A DNA stretch of 57,798 nucleotides, from the NCBI GenBank assembly GCA_018334565.1, contig JAGXLU010000010.1:1-57798 (forward strand), written 5' to 3'. Source of the DNA: Halanaerobiales bacterium (GTDB taxonomy: Bacteria > Bacillota > Halanaerobiia > Halanaerobiales > M55B127). Both the position numbers and the translations under genes were made by a program. The first letter of the stretch is position 1; every line of letters starts with the position of its first letter. A model generated the notes under the pieces. The model made no database searches, had not been told where the DNA came from, and saw only the letters and a program-made list of their open reading frames with translations. Positions 9,521 to 19,124 of the stretch are shown in pieces.

Positions 9521-11584
9521 ATGGCTGATTTTAGAGAAGAAGAAATTATAGGTAAAGCTTATGATGCAAAGTTAATGAGACGTCTTTTAGAATATGCCTA
9601 CCCCTATTGGAAAATACTATTAGTTTGTGTAATGCTACTCTTAATTGTAACGGGAATTGAACTTGCCCGGCCTTATCTGATTAAAATTGCTATTGATGAC
9701 CACATCAATGCACTAGATAAACCAATGGTAGCCTTTCAAACCAATCAATTCCAACAAAAAGGCTTTGTTTATAACAATAAAAGGTATATACGATTAGACA
9801 ACCTTGCAGACCAATACCCTCAAGAACAGAAATTTCAATTCTTTAAAGCAGAAGGCAACTACTACCTTATAGAAGGTATCATCAATGAAAAAGAAGATAG
9901 TTCTATAATAGACAGTAACCAGTATGTTCAAATTCACAATGGTGATAACATATATAACGCACAACTGGTCGGTGAAAACCTAATTAACAAATACAGGGAA
10001 CAGGATTATTATGCTCTAAGTAGAATAGGCCTTTTCTTCTTGACCATTATAATAATCGGCTTTGGAATTAATTATTTGCAAATATATCTATTAAATAAAA
10101 CTACCCAAAAAATAATTTATAACATGCGACAGGAAATATTTTCACATCTACAGAAAATGTCATTAAGTTACTTTGACAAAAATCCTGTAGGGAGACTGGT
10201 TACAAGGGTAACAAATGACACTGAGACACTTAATGAAATGTATACAAATGTATTGATTAACTTATTTAAAGACATTTTCATCATAATCGGAATTATAATA
10301 ATAATGTTCAGGATGAATGTTAAACTAACCTTTGTTTCACTGACAATCTTACCTGTTGTAGTAGCGGCTGCTTTTATTTTTAGAAATTATGCACGGGATG
10401 CTTATAGAATGGTCAGAATTAAACTGGCTAAGATTAATTCTTCACTTTCAGAAAATATATCAGGTATGAAAATAGTCCAGATTTTCAATCAGGAAAAAAG
10501 AAAATTAAATGAATTTATTAAAGTAAATGATGAGTTCTACCAGGCCGCTATGAGACAGATTAAAATATTTGCCATCTTTAGACCATCAATGGATCTACTT
10601 TATTCCCTTGCTCTAGCTATTTTAATCTGGTATGGTGGGGCAAATGTTTACAGGGGTGTTTTAGAATTTGGTGTCCTTTATGCATTCATAAATTATATAC
10701 AGAGATTTTTTAGACCTATTAATGACCTCAGCGAAAAATATAATTTGCTGCAGTCAGCCATGGCCTCTTCTGAAAGAATATTTAAAATATTAGATACCAA
10801 AATTGATATTAAAGATCCCAAAAACCCCGTAGCTTTACCGAAAAATATTAAAGGAAGTGTAGAATTCAAAGATGTATGGTTTGCTTATGAAAATGAAGAC
10901 TGGGTTTTGAAAGATATCAATTTTGAAATAGAACCAGGCCAGACCGTTGCTCTGGTTGGAGCAACCGGGGCGGGGAAAACTTCAATAATTAATTTAATAA
11001 GCAGATTTTATGATATACAGAAAGGAAAAATTTTAATAGATAATACTAATATCGAACAAATCAAAACAAGTGAGTTGAGAGAAAAAATTGGGTTAGTTTT
11101 GCAAGATGTCTTCCTCTTCACAGGTGATATCGGCAGCAACATTTCCCTTAATGCAGATCTGGATGAAAAGAAAATTAAAAAAACAGCTCAATATGTCAAT
11201 GCAGATAAATTCATCTCCAAACTTTCCAATAAATATGAACACGAAGTGAAAGAAAGAGGCTCAACCCTATCTGCAGGGCAAAAACAACTGCTGGCATTTG
11301 CACGGGCTTTGGCTTTTAATCCCGACATATTGGTCTTAGATGAAGCAACGGCCAATATAGATACTGAAACAGAAATGTTAATACAGGATGCATTAGAAAA
11401 GCTAACCTTAGAACGAACAACAATCGTTATCGCACACAGGCTTTCTACCATCCAACATGCCGACAAAATTTTGGTTATGCATAAGGGGGAAATCAAAGAA
11501 AGAGGAACTCACCAGGAACTGCTGGCTGTAGAAGGCCTTTATTATAATTTATATCAACTCCAATATAAAAATCAATTAATTTAA
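9521..11584 (+). CDS. ABC exporter half-transporter, BmrD-like subunit with extracytoplasmic insert
   Basis: A 687-residue partner of the preceding gene. It is about 100 residues longer because of a polar insertion between the first and second membrane helices (about residues 62-165), as in Bacillus BmrD (YheH). Walker A is GATGAGKTS and Walker B ends ILVLDEATANID with the catalytic Glu intact. The signature is LSAGQ instead of LSGGQ. The two proteins therefore complement each other: one consensus and one degenerate ATP site when paired. RBS GAGG lies about 10 nt upstream. The pair forms one operon ending at the terminator at 11928. Confidence 0.93.
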   Translation: MADFREEEIIGKAYDAKLMRRLLEYAYPYWKILLVCVMLLLIVTGIELARPYLIKIAIDDHINALDKPMVAFQTNQFQQKGFVYNNKRYIRLDNLADQYPQEQKFQFFKAEGNYYLIEGIINEKEDSSIIDSNQYVQIHNGDNIYNAQLVGENLINKYREQDYYALSRIGLFFLTIIIIGFGINYLQIYLLNKTTQKIIYNMRQEIFSHLQKMSLSYFDKNPVGRLVTRVTNDTETLNEMYTNVLINLFKDIFIIIGIIIIMFRMNVKLTFVSLTILPVVVAAAFIFRNYARDAYRMVRIKLAKINSSLSENISGMKIVQIFNQEKRKLNEFIKVNDEFYQAAMRQIKIFAIFRPSMDLLYSLALAILIWYGGANVYRGVLEFGVLYAFINYIQRFFRPINDLSEKYNLLQSAMASSERIFKILDTKIDIKDPKNPVALPKNIKGSVEFKDVWFAYENEDWVLKDINFEIEPGQTVALVGATGAGKTSIINLISRFYDIQKGKILIDNTNIEQIKTSELREKIGLVLQDVFLFTGDIGSNISLNADLDEKKIKKTAQYVNADKFISKLSNKYEHEVKERGSTLSAGQKQLLAFARALAFNPDILVLDEATANIDTETEMLIQDALEKLTLERTTIVIAHRLSTIQHADKILVMHKGEIKERGTHQELLAVEGLYYNLYQLQYKNQLI

Positions 11585-11656
11585 GACTGTTTGTTTTTTA
11601 AATTGCAGGAATAATCTATTTTTTAAAGAATTATACTTATATGTGGAGGCGATCAT

Positions 11657-11773
11657 ATGGAATTAAATCCGCCTGAAAAAGATGGTTACTATGCTTTATT
11701 GCTTGCCATACTTAAGGGTTATTCTGCCAGCAAAGCCTTATCTTATATAAAAAATGGACAATCAAGAGTTTGA
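11657..11773 (+). CDS. Uncharacterised 38-residue protein
   Basis: An ATG at 11657 is preceded by GTGGAGG with 7-nt spacing, one of the best ribosome sites in the window, and opens a 38-codon frame ending in TGA. The peptide starts MELNPPEKDGYYALLLAIL and continues with KGYSASKALSYIKNGQ. It has no cysteine motif and only one modestly hydrophobic stretch, so it is probably a small soluble helical protein. It sits 72 nt after the exporter operon and before the shared terminator, so it is likely co-transcribed. I do not recognise a family. The strong RBS and the codon pattern argue for a real gene. Confidence 0.55.
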   Translation: MELNPPEKDGYYALLLAILKGYSASKALSYIKNGQSRV

Positions 11774-11846
11774 TCTATTTTATTATTATTTTAAATATAA
11801 TGTGTTTTTTACTAAAAAAACTCATATTTATAGATTTATTAACCAC

Positions 11847-11866
11847 TTATCCACAACTGTGTATAA
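11847..11866. repeat. Left inverted pair of DnaA-box-like 9-mers
   Basis: TTATCCACA (11847-11855), the consensus DnaA box, is followed after 2 nt by TGTGTATAA (11858-11866), which is TTATACACA on the other strand. The whole block recurs in inverted orientation at 12397-12417. Confidence 0.55.
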
Positions 11867-11927
11867 CTGATAACTATTACTATTTAAAATAGACAATTTT
11901 ACTCTTCTTTAATTTATATTAACAACA

Positions 11928-11951
11928 CCCCGAAATATCGGGGGTTTTTTT
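11928..11951 (+). terminator. Terminator of the ABC exporter operon
   Basis: CCCCGA (11928-11933), a 4-nt loop and TCGGGG (11938-11943) are followed by GTTTTTTT on the plus strand. Confidence 0.85.
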
Positions 11952-12396
11952 ATTGTGCTGTTATTTAATAATAGTTTTTATCTAAAAAATATTATTGTCA
12001 TCGATAAAATTTCAAAAAAAAATATATATATTAATATCATATTGCTTTATCTGTATATTCTCTTTTAATCGAAATATATTTTTATCAATCTTTTTCTTAT
12101 AAAAAACTTAACAGAAAGTTCAAATGTATTTTAATCCTTATTATATAAGCAATAAAGGATCTCTTTTTAAAAAAACAGAAATCTTTCATATCTTATTTCA
12201 AACGAAAAATTAGTTAATGAAGTGTCGTGTTGAAATTCAAATAAAATTGAACAATAAAAAAACAGCTCAGAACACATGTTTTTATTTAATAAAAGAATAT
12301 ATAAATTTTAAAAATTTCATGCTCTTTAAAGTTGTTATTTGTTTTAAATTGTTAAATTCTTATAAAATTAGAACAATAAACGAACTCCTGTTTTAG

Positions 12397-12417
12397 TTAT
12401 ACACAGTCTGTGGATAA
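12397..12417. repeat. Right inverted pair of DnaA-box-like 9-mers
   Basis: TTATACACA (12397-12405), 3 nt, then TGTGGATAA (12409-12417; the consensus DnaA box on the minus strand). Read on the minus strand it repeats the left block almost exactly over about 24 nt, with one indel. Confidence 0.55.
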
Positions 12418-12453
12418 TTTGTGAACAGATATTCGGATTTTTTAAATTATAAT

Positions 12454-13140
12454 TTATATATTGAATAAATAGTTAATAATTTTTTTCCTGTAAATAAAAC
12501 CCAATGAAAATATCAAGCTTGCAATAACAGAGATGATCAGAGCTGTCTTATAGTTTCTATTACCAATATTCGCACCAATATATGCCGAAAAAACTATAGC
12601 AGGCAGCCTTGCCAACATAGAAATATAGAGGAACCTTATAATACTAATCGGGGTAAGTCCGGCAAAATAGGCAAGAGCGTCTTTGGGTGTACCGGGAATG
12701 AAATATAAAAAAAAGATAACTGTTTCGCTCCGTTTGTCTTCATTTATGAAATAAGACAATTTGTTAAACATTTGTTTGGAAACTATCTTATAAACAAACT
12801 CATATCCTAAAAACCGAGCAAGCACAAAACTAATAGCTGAACCTATTAATATACCAATTATTGAGTATAGTGATCCAAAAACAGTATTATATAAATATCC
12901 CCCCGCAATTTCTACAACCTCACCTGGTATGATGAAAACAATAACCTGTAAGGTTTGAATTAAAATGAAGATCAGTATATTATAAACACCAAAACCAGAA
13001 ATCCATTCTTTTAAAATTGCCGGATCCTTAATAACAGAATAAATATCTCCGGAGATAAAAAAAGCAAGGCTTAATATACCAATGAAAAATATAATTAGGA
13101 TTATCATTTTTGTTTTATAATGATAAAGTGTGTTTAGCAT
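12454..13140 (-). CDS. TVP38/TMEM64-family (VTT domain) membrane protein
   Basis: A 228-residue integral membrane protein with about six hydrophobic segments. The diagnostic VTT-domain features are present: IPGEVVEIAGGYLYN near residue 71, a Gly-rich helix ending FVLARFLG, and the re-entrant motif FIPGTPKDALAYFAGLTP near 145. Family members (TVP38, DedA relatives) act in the cytoplasmic membrane, with proposed roles in lipid or ion homeostasis; the exact role here is unknown. It is monocistronic and convergent with the exporter operon. Confidence 0.85.
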   Translation of the reverse strand: MLNTLYHYKTKMIILIIFFIGILSLAFFISGDIYSVIKDPAILKEWISGFGVYNILIFILIQTLQVIVFIIPGEVVEIAGGYLYNTVFGSLYSIIGILIGSAISFVLARFLGYEFVYKIVSKQMFNKLSYFINEDKRSETVIFFLYFIPGTPKDALAYFAGLTPISIIRFLYISMLARLPAIVFSAYIGANIGNRNYKTALIISVIASLIFSLGFIYRKKIINYLFNI

Positions 13141-13274
13141 TCTTATCTTCCTTTAAAAAAAATAAACAAATCATATCTACAACTCAATAATAACATATCT
13201 TAATAGATTTAAAAACACTACAGCCTTTATATTAAAAATTACAATTTAAAATGTTCTAAATATATATTTACTTA

Positions 13275-13341
13275 CCAAAAAATAAAAAATCAGCTCTTAA
13301 TCCCATTCTTCTAAATAATTTAAAAATGGTGTGAAGCTGAT
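13275..13341 (-). terminator. Terminator of the histidine operon
   Basis: On the minus strand, about 37 nt after the hisIE stop, ATCAGCT pairs with AGCTGAT (13289-13295 with 13335-13341), with an inner CCATT/AATGG helix, followed by TTTTTTATTTTTT. Confidence 0.75.
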
Positions 13342-13377
13342 ATTTTTATGTGTTGATAATATTAAATTTTCTAATTT

Positions 13378-14034
13378 TTAAGCTCTATACCTGTTAGTTA
13401 ACTCTTCTTCAACCTCTTTTAGACTTACTTTTTTATCAACCAGAAGTACTAATAAATGATAAATTAAATCCACAGTCTCATATACTAATTCTTTCTTCGC
13501 TTTATTTTTGGCAGCAATAATTACCTCAGCAGTTTCTTCTCCCACTTTTTTAAGTATTTTATCAAGCCCCTCTTCAAAAAGGTATGTGGTATAAGAACCC
13601 TCTGGTAATTGATGTTTGCGATCAACAATAAGTTGATATAAAAGTTCTATTATCTCGTCTTGAGCTGTTTCTTTTTCTTGATAAGCCTGTTTTTCTGCCA
13701 TTTTTCTATAAAAACAGGAAGTATTATCAGTATGACAGGCAGGTCCAGCTGGATCTACTAAAATTAACAGGGTATCTCGATCACAGTCATAAAAAATCTC
13801 TTCTACTTTCTGTATATTACCCGAAGTTCCACCTTTATGCCAAAGCTCTTGCCTGCTTCTACTATAAAAATGAGTTTCTCCCGTTTCTAATGTTCTTTTA
13901 AAGGAAACTTGATTCATATAGGCTAACATTAAGACCTGCCGTGTATCAACATCTTGAACAATAGCAGGAATTAAACCTCTATCATCAAATTTTAAACTTA
14001 CATTATTATTTATCACTTTTAACTTATTATTCAT
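13378..14034 (-). CDS. hisI: Bifunctional phosphoribosyl-AMP cyclohydrolase / phosphoribosyl-ATP pyrophosphatase
   Basis: Fused HisI-HisE catalyses the second and third steps of histidine synthesis. The N-terminal HisI domain (to about residue 115) has [29 protein letters not shown] and the zinc/magnesium-binding [10 protein letters not shown]. The C-terminal HisE domain has [18 protein letters not shown] and the helix [15 protein letters not shown] with its acidic metal ligands. I prefer the ATG at 14034. A GTG at 14043 is in the same frame and would extend the overlap with hisF; no strong RBS decides between them. It is the last gene of the operon. Confidence 0.95.
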   Translation of the reverse strand: MNNKLKVINNNVSLKFDDRGLIPAIVQDVDTRQVLMLAYMNQVSFKRTLETGETHFYSRSRQELWHKGGTSGNIQKVEEIFYDCDRDTLLILVDPAGPACHTDNTSCFYRKMAEKQAYQEKETAQDEIIELLYQLIVDRKHQLPEGSYTTYLFEEGLDKILKKVGEETAEVIIAAKNKAKKELVYETVDLIYHLLVLLVDKKVSLKEVEEELTNRYRA

Positions 14035-14824
14035 TACAATCACTACTTTCTTGAATTCTTACCGGGATATTATTCTTTGCCAACCTTTGTTTTAACTCTC
14101 CCATATCAACTTCACCGAAATGAAATATGGAAGCAGCCAGAGCGGCATCTACATCAGTCATAGTAAATACATCAATAAAATCTTCAATGCTGCCGGCTCC
14201 ACCGGAGGCAATTACTGGGATATTAACCGCATTTGTAACAGCTTTTAACATATCTATATCAAAGCCTTCTTTAGTCCCATCCCTGTTCATACTAGTCAAG
14301 AGTATTTCACCCGCTCCTAATTCTTCTAATTCTTTAACCCATTTAACCAGAGTTAGAGCAGTTTTTTTACTCCCACCATTTATATAAACATCCCAGCCTT
14401 TTTTGTTGTTTTTTTGCAAAGCAGCATCAACTGCTCCTACTATACATTGAGAGCCAAATGTTCTTGCTCCTTCACTTACCAAAGAAGGGTTCTTAACAGC
14501 AGCAGAGTTGACTGAAATCTTATCAGCTCCCGCCCGCAGAATCTGATTCATTTCAGAAATAGACTTTATTCCACCTCCTACTGTCAGAGGTATAAATACT
14601 TCTTTGGCTACTTTTTGAACAAGTCCAATTAAAGTTTTCCTTTTTTCTTTAGTAGCAGTAATATCCAAAAATACCAGTTCGTCTGCCCCCATCTCATTAT
14701 ATCGTCTGGCCGAAACAACCGGATCTCCAGCATCTACTAAATCTAAAAAATTTATCCCCTTAACTACACGTCCATCTTTGATATCCAGACAGGGTATTAT
14801 CCTTTTTTTTAAAATATTAATCAC
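14027..14824 (-). CDS. hisF: Imidazole glycerol phosphate synthase, cyclase subunit
   Basis: HisF (265 residues) joins ammonia from HisH to PRFAR, forming imidazole glycerol phosphate and AICAR. The half-barrel signatures are complete: [16 protein letters not shown] with the catalytic Asp, [33 protein letters not shown] with the second catalytic Asp, and VIASGGAG. The start is GTG at 14824, overlapping the hisA stop by 8 nt, so initiation probably depends on coupling to hisA translation. Its stop in turn lies at or within the hisI start region. Confidence 0.96.
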   Translation of the reverse strand: MINILKKRIIPCLDIKDGRVVKGINFLDLVDAGDPVVSARRYNEMGADELVFLDITATKEKRKTLIGLVQKVAKEVFIPLTVGGGIKSISEMNQILRAGADKISVNSAAVKNPSLVSEGARTFGSQCIVGAVDAALQKNNKKGWDVYINGGSKKTALTLVKWVKELEELGAGEILLTSMNRDGTKEGFDIDMLKAVTNAVNIPVIASGGAGSIEDFIDVFTMTDVDAALAASIFHFGEVDMGELKQRLAKNNIPVRIQESSDCNE

Positions 14825-15536
14825 CTACCTTTTTAATTACTTCTTTAAGATCAAATTTTTTTTGATAAAGAGCCTGTCCAATAATAACTCCATAAAAATC
14901 AAGATTATTCAATCTTTCTATTTCGTTTAAAGAACTTATCCCACCAGAAGCTATTATTTTAAGTCCAGTTTCTTTTTTAAGCCTAACAAGTCCATTTATA
15001 TCGGGCCCTGACAACATTCCATCTCTTTTTATATCTGTATAAAGAATGTACTTGATTCCTTTTTTTTCTAAAGATACAGCAAATTCAACTATATCAATAC
15101 TGCTCTCTTCTTTCCAGCCTGATGTTGCTATTTTGCCTTCTCGCGCATCTAAGCTGATCAAGATTTTTTCAGAAGTAAATTTACTTATAATTTGAGAGAG
15201 TAAATCCGGTTTTTTTACCGCTAAAGTCCCAATAATAATACGATCTATGCCTATGTCATCCAGTCGTTGTACATCTTCTATGCTCCTAATTCCACCACCA
15301 CATTGTATCGATATAGGGATCTCTTCCCTTATTTTTTTAATGATATTTAGGTTACGGCTTTCAGCTAGGTTAGCTCCATCAAGATCAACTATATGCAGCC
15401 AATCAGCCCCTTTATGCATAAATTGTTCTGCTATTATTAAGGGATCACGGCTGTAAACAGTTTCTTTTTTAAAATCACCCTGTTTTAAGCGCACAACCCT
15501 ACCATCTTTTAAATCTATAGCCGGTAAAACAATCAA
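14817..15536 (-). CDS. hisA: ProFAR isomerase
   Basis: A 239-residue TIM barrel that opens the sugar ring of ProFAR in the fourth step of histidine synthesis. Motifs: [14 protein letters not shown] with the catalytic Asp, [30 protein letters not shown] with the second catalytic Asp and IIASGGIS. The start is TTG, directly abutting the hisH stop codon. A GGGGAG within the end of hisH, 9 nt upstream, serves as RBS. Confidence 0.96.
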   Translation of the reverse strand: MIVLPAIDLKDGRVVRLKQGDFKKETVYSRDPLIIAEQFMHKGADWLHIVDLDGANLAESRNLNIIKKIREEIPISIQCGGGIRSIEDVQRLDDIGIDRIIIGTLAVKKPDLLSQIISKFTSEKILISLDAREGKIATSGWKEESSIDIVEFAVSLEKKGIKYILYTDIKRDGMLSGPDINGLVRLKKETGLKIIASGGISSLNEIERLNNLDFYGVIIGQALYQKKFDLKEVIKKVGD

Positions 15537-16136
15537 TTAAATCAACTCCCCAAAGTTCTTTAATAATTCAAGACCATTTTCCCCACTTTTCTCAGGATGA
15601 AACTGAAATCCTATAATATTATCTCTGCGGATCACGGCCGGTATCTGGTCACCATATTCAGTAACCGCAATTACATCATCTGTTACATCCATTAATTTGT
15701 AAGAGTGAACGAAGTAAAAATGGGGGTTTGTCCTTAAGTTATTAAATAAGATATCATTTTGGAGAATTTCTAAATCATTCCAGCCCATATGTGGTATTTT
15801 TAAACCTGCTTTGATTTTAACCACATCTCCTTTTAAGAGATTTAAACCTCTTGTTTTTTTGTCCTCAAAACCCCATTCAAATAAAAGCTGCATCCCCAAA
15901 CAAACACCTAACAGGGGACGACCTGTTTGAACAAAATCATTAATGAAACTAACCAGATTGTTTTTTTTCAACTTTTGCATCGCACTGTAAAAAGCGCCCA
16001 CTCCAGGTAATACAAGTGCTTCATATCTATTTAAATCATTATTTTCTTTTATAATCTCTATTTTAAAACCAAGATGTTCAAAGGCCTTAGAAATACTATT
16101 TAAATTACCCGCCCCATAATCTATGATGCCAATCAT
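15537..16136 (-). CDS. hisH: Imidazole glycerol phosphate synthase, glutamine amidotransferase subunit
   Basis: HisH (199 residues) hydrolyses glutamine and channels ammonia to HisF. The class I amidotransferase triad is visible: Cys in GVCLGMQLLFE, and His and Glu in GFQFHPEKSG. The glycine-rich GDVVKI and PHMGWND segments are also typical. It begins with ATG directly after the hisB stop codon and ends directly before the hisA TTG. Confidence 0.96.
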   Translation of the reverse strand: MIGIIDYGAGNLNSISKAFEHLGFKIEIIKENNDLNRYEALVLPGVGAFYSAMQKLKKNNLVSFINDFVQTGRPLLGVCLGMQLLFEWGFEDKKTRGLNLLKGDVVKIKAGLKIPHMGWNDLEILQNDILFNNLRTNPHFYFVHSYKLMDVTDDVIAVTEYGDQIPAVIRRDNIIGFQFHPEKSGENGLELLKNFGELI

Positions 16137-16724
16137 TTAAAGCTTTCCCTTAGTTGAAGGCATCTCTTCAGAAACTATTGTAACAGCATCTTTTAAAGCC
16201 CGGGCTAAAGATTTAAAGACTGCTTCTATTTGATGGTGACAGTTTTTACCTCTTATCAATTCTATATGTAAGGTGATCTTGGCATGGCTGCTGAAAGCCC
16301 TCAAAAATTCTTCTACCAACTCAGAAGGGAAATCCCCTACCATTTCTCTGTTTAAATCTAAATCTGTGTATAAAAAAGACCTACCGCTGATATCGACAGA
16401 TGTTTTAACCAGTGATTCATCTAAGGGAACAGAGCAATCAGCAAAGCGAGAAATGCCTTTTTTATCACCCAGGGCTTGCAAAAAAGCCTGACCCAGGGTA
16501 ATACCTATATCCTCAACAGTGTGATGCTGATCAATTTCTAAGTCTCCCTCAGCTTCAATTAATAAATCAAAACCAGCATGTTGGGCCAACTGTGCTAACA
16601 TGTGATCAAAAAATTTAATACCTGAATCAGCCTTTACTGTGCCTGTACCATCAATATTCAGTTTTACTTTAATCTCCGTTTCTCTTGTGCTTCTTAGCTT
16701 TTTAGCTTTTCGCTCTTTAATCAT
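16137..16724 (-). CDS. hisB: Imidazoleglycerol-phosphate dehydratase
   Basis: A 195-residue monofunctional IGPD. The duplicated metal-binding His motifs are present: FFDHMLAQLAQHAGFD, DQHHTVEDIGITLGQA, SSHAKITLH and NCHHQIEAVFK. There is no fused histidinol-phosphatase domain, so that step must come from elsewhere (see the PHP protein at 21214). GGGAGG lies 5 nt upstream of the ATG, which overlaps the end of hisC by 8 nt. Confidence 0.97.
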   Translation of the reverse strand: MIKERKAKKLRSTRETEIKVKLNIDGTGTVKADSGIKFFDHMLAQLAQHAGFDLLIEAEGDLEIDQHHTVEDIGITLGQAFLQALGDKKGISRFADCSVPLDESLVKTSVDISGRSFLYTDLDLNREMVGDFPSELVEEFLRAFSSHAKITLHIELIRGKNCHHQIEAVFKSLARALKDAVTIVSEEMPSTKGKL

Positions 16725-17799
16725 TGCTGCCTCCCTTTTTAAATTCTCTAAAAGTTTGTTCTATTTTTTTATTCTGTTCCGGTTTACCAATAGTTATTCT
16801 AACAGCAGGTGGTATGTGATCAAAAGATCTTATCTTGATACCCCTGTTATTTAACATGTTTTTAAATTTTTTAACCTCTTTGCCCTCAATGTATATGAAA
16901 TTAGTGGAAGAAGGAAATACAGTCCAATTTTTGTATTCAGATAAAATTGCAAACATTTTCTCCCTTTCAGAAATTATTTTATCAACTCTTCTTTTAATTA
17001 GTTCTCTTTCTTTTAAGATTAATTTGCCAATCAGAGTAGTAATCGAGTTCATATTATAGGGTATTAAGACCTTTGCAACCTGCTGGATTAGCTCTTTACT
17101 ACCCACTAAATAACCCAGTCTTATCCCGGCCAGGCCAAATGCCTTAGAAAAAGTCTTGGTCACCACTAAATTGCTGTATTCATTAATATATTTCAAAAAA
17201 GAGCTGCCCGCAAATTCAGCATAGGCTTCATCTATAACTAAAATACCAGAATATGTATCTAATATATTTAATAGGGTTTTGGTTTTAAGTATCTGACCGG
17301 TTGGATTATTAGGAGAACACAAGATTATAATTTTAGGGTTTAACTTATCTATCATTTTTTTAATACTTCTGTAATTAAACTCTGAATCTCTTAAAGAAAA
17401 ATGTTCATATGTTCCTCCGGCTACTTTTGTAAAAAATCTATACATAGAAAAAGTAGGGGCCGCCGCCAAAACTACTTCACCCTTTTTAATAAAAGTACTG
17501 AAAAGCATACCTAAAACATCATCTGAACCATTCCCTACAATAATCTGTTCATAACTTATATTCAAATTGATATAGTCAGATATACATTTTCTCAGCTCTT
17601 TAGAGTATAAAGTAGGATAATTATTTAGCGAATTTCCCATTATTTTTTCAGTAATTTTATTTTTTAGATCTATTGGCAGATCATAAGGTGACTCATTCCC
17701 AGAAAGATCTATTTTACATTTTTTTGTATATTTTTCTCCTTGGTATATTTCTATTTCTCTGATTTCGGGTCTGACCAATTCTGAAATATTAATTTCCAT
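16717..17799 (-). CDS. hisC: Histidinol-phosphate aminotransferase
   Basis: A PLP-dependent fold type I aminotransferase converting imidazole acetol phosphate to histidinol phosphate. Key sites: LSGNESPYD near the N-terminus, GNGSDDVLGM, CSPNNPTGQ, VIDEAYAEF and TKTFSKAFGLAGIRLGY carrying the Schiff-base Lys. I choose the ATG at 17799 because GAGGG lies 8 nt upstream; two in-frame GTG codons (17802, 17808) are less well placed. It overlaps the hisD stop and hisB start. Confidence 0.95.
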   Translation of the reverse strand: MEINISELVRPEIREIEIYQGEKYTKKCKIDLSGNESPYDLPIDLKNKITEKIMGNSLNNYPTLYSKELRKCISDYINLNISYEQIIVGNGSDDVLGMLFSTFIKKGEVVLAAAPTFSMYRFFTKVAGGTYEHFSLRDSEFNYRSIKKMIDKLNPKIIILCSPNNPTGQILKTKTLLNILDTYSGILVIDEAYAEFAGSSFLKYINEYSNLVVTKTFSKAFGLAGIRLGYLVGSKELIQQVAKVLIPYNMNSITTLIGKLILKERELIKRRVDKIISEREKMFAILSEYKNWTVFPSSTNFIYIEGKEVKKFKNMLNNRGIKIRSFDHIPPAVRITIGKPEQNKKIEQTFREFKKGGSND

Positions 17800-19108
17800 C
17801 ACTTTCACCCTCTATATCTTTTTTTCGAACCCTTACTGAATTTGCATGTGCTGTCAGGCCTTCTGCATCCGCCAATCTAATTACATGATCAGCATCTTGT
17901 TTAAAGGCCTCTTTACTATAATAAATAAAACTAGAATATTTAATAAAGTCCCTTACCGACAGTGGTGAAAAAAAACGGGAAGTTGATTCGGTGGGAAGCA
18001 CGTGGTTAGGTCCTGCAAAATAATCTCCAAGGGCTTCCGGGGTATATTCACCTAAAAATATAGAACCTGCATTTTTTATTTTCGGCAGAAATTCAAAGGG
18101 CTTATCAACAACTAGCTCTAAATGCTCTGGGGCTATTTGATTAATTATGTCTATACCCTCTTCTATAACTTCCACCTCTATTAATAAACCATAATTACTT
18201 AAAGAATCTCTGATTATTTCTTTTTTTTCCAACCCTTCTATCTGTCGGTTGATCTCTTTTTTTACTGAATTTCCGAATTCTTTAGAGTCTGTTATCAAAA
18301 TAGAAGACGCCAAGGGATCATGTTCAGCCTGGCTCATTAAATCAGCTGCTATATATTCTGGATTAGATTTATGCTCAGCAAGAATTAAAATCTCACTGGG
18401 CCCAGCCGTCATATCAATCTTGACCTTACCAAAAACCAGCTCTTTTGCCATAGTGACATAGATGTTCCCTGGCCCCACTATTATGTCCACTTTAGGAACG
18501 GTTTCAGTGCCATAAGCAAGGGCTGCAACTGCCTGAGCTCCACCCAATCTAAAAATTCTATCTACTCCAGCTATACTGGCTGCAGCCAATATTTTCAAAT
18601 TAGTTTCCCTAAAATCCGTGGGCGGGGTAACCATTATAATGTCCTGTACACCAGCTACCTTGGCCGGAATTGCAGTCATTAAGACAGAAGAAGGATAAGC
18701 TGCCCTGCCCCCCGGCACATAAATACCTGCCCTTTCCAGGGGCCTTACAACCTGGCCTGTTATGCGAACGGGAAGATCATGAGTCTGCCATGAGTATTCT
18801 TTTTGCTTCTGATGAAATTTTTTTATATTTTCTGCAGCTTTTTTGAGAGATTTTAAAAAAGCCCTATCAACTCTATCTAAGGCTTGGTTTATTTCCCGTT
18901 TTTCCACTTCAATCTGGTCTTGATTAAGCTCTACCTTATCATAACGTGAAGTGTATTCTAAAAGGGCTTGATCCCCCCTTTTTTTGACTTCCTCTATAAT
19001 TTGCCGAGCAGTATCTTTATATTTAGTTAAATCCTTTTGTGAACGCTCCTGCAAAATCGCCTTAATTTGAGCAATACTGCTGCCCTTTAAATCAATCTCT
19101 TTTAGCAT
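17789..19108 (-). CDS. hisD: Histidinol dehydrogenase
   Basis: A 439-residue NAD- and zinc-dependent enzyme for the last two oxidation steps to histidine. Conserved motifs include YVPGGRAAYPSSVLM, RLGGAQAVAALAYGT, VDIIVGPGNIYV, DMTAGPSEILI, SQAEHDP (zinc and catalytic His/Glu), APEHLEL and YFAGPNHVLPT. A GGGGG run lies about 11 nt upstream of the ATG, and only 16 nt separate it from hisG. Confidence 0.97.
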   Translation of the reverse strand: MLKEIDLKGSSIAQIKAILQERSQKDLTKYKDTARQIIEEVKKRGDQALLEYTSRYDKVELNQDQIEVEKREINQALDRVDRAFLKSLKKAAENIKKFHQKQKEYSWQTHDLPVRITGQVVRPLERAGIYVPGGRAAYPSSVLMTAIPAKVAGVQDIIMVTPPTDFRETNLKILAAASIAGVDRIFRLGGAQAVAALAYGTETVPKVDIIVGPGNIYVTMAKELVFGKVKIDMTAGPSEILILAEHKSNPEYIAADLMSQAEHDPLASSILITDSKEFGNSVKKEINRQIEGLEKKEIIRDSLSNYGLLIEVEVIEEGIDIINQIAPEHLELVVDKPFEFLPKIKNAGSIFLGEYTPEALGDYFAGPNHVLPTESTSRFFSPLSVRDFIKYSSFIYYSKEAFKQDADHVIRLADAEGLTAHANSVRVRKKDIEGESDGN

Positions 19109-19124
19109 CTATAACTTAACCCCC

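Larger units (their letters stand above)
11774..12453. other. Gene-free convergent intergenic region with DnaA-box-like pairs
   Basis: 680 nt with no open frame of note, very AT-rich (runs such as AAATATATATATTAATATC near 12018). It holds the exporter terminator and two inverted pairs of DnaA-box-like 9-mers near its two ends, described separately. Confidence 0.6.

Noticed and set aside
11774-12453. Chromosomal replication origin oriC
   Set aside because: Despite four DnaA-box-like sites, dnaA, dnaN, rpmH or other usual origin neighbours are absent, so only a DnaA-binding or repeat element is proposed.
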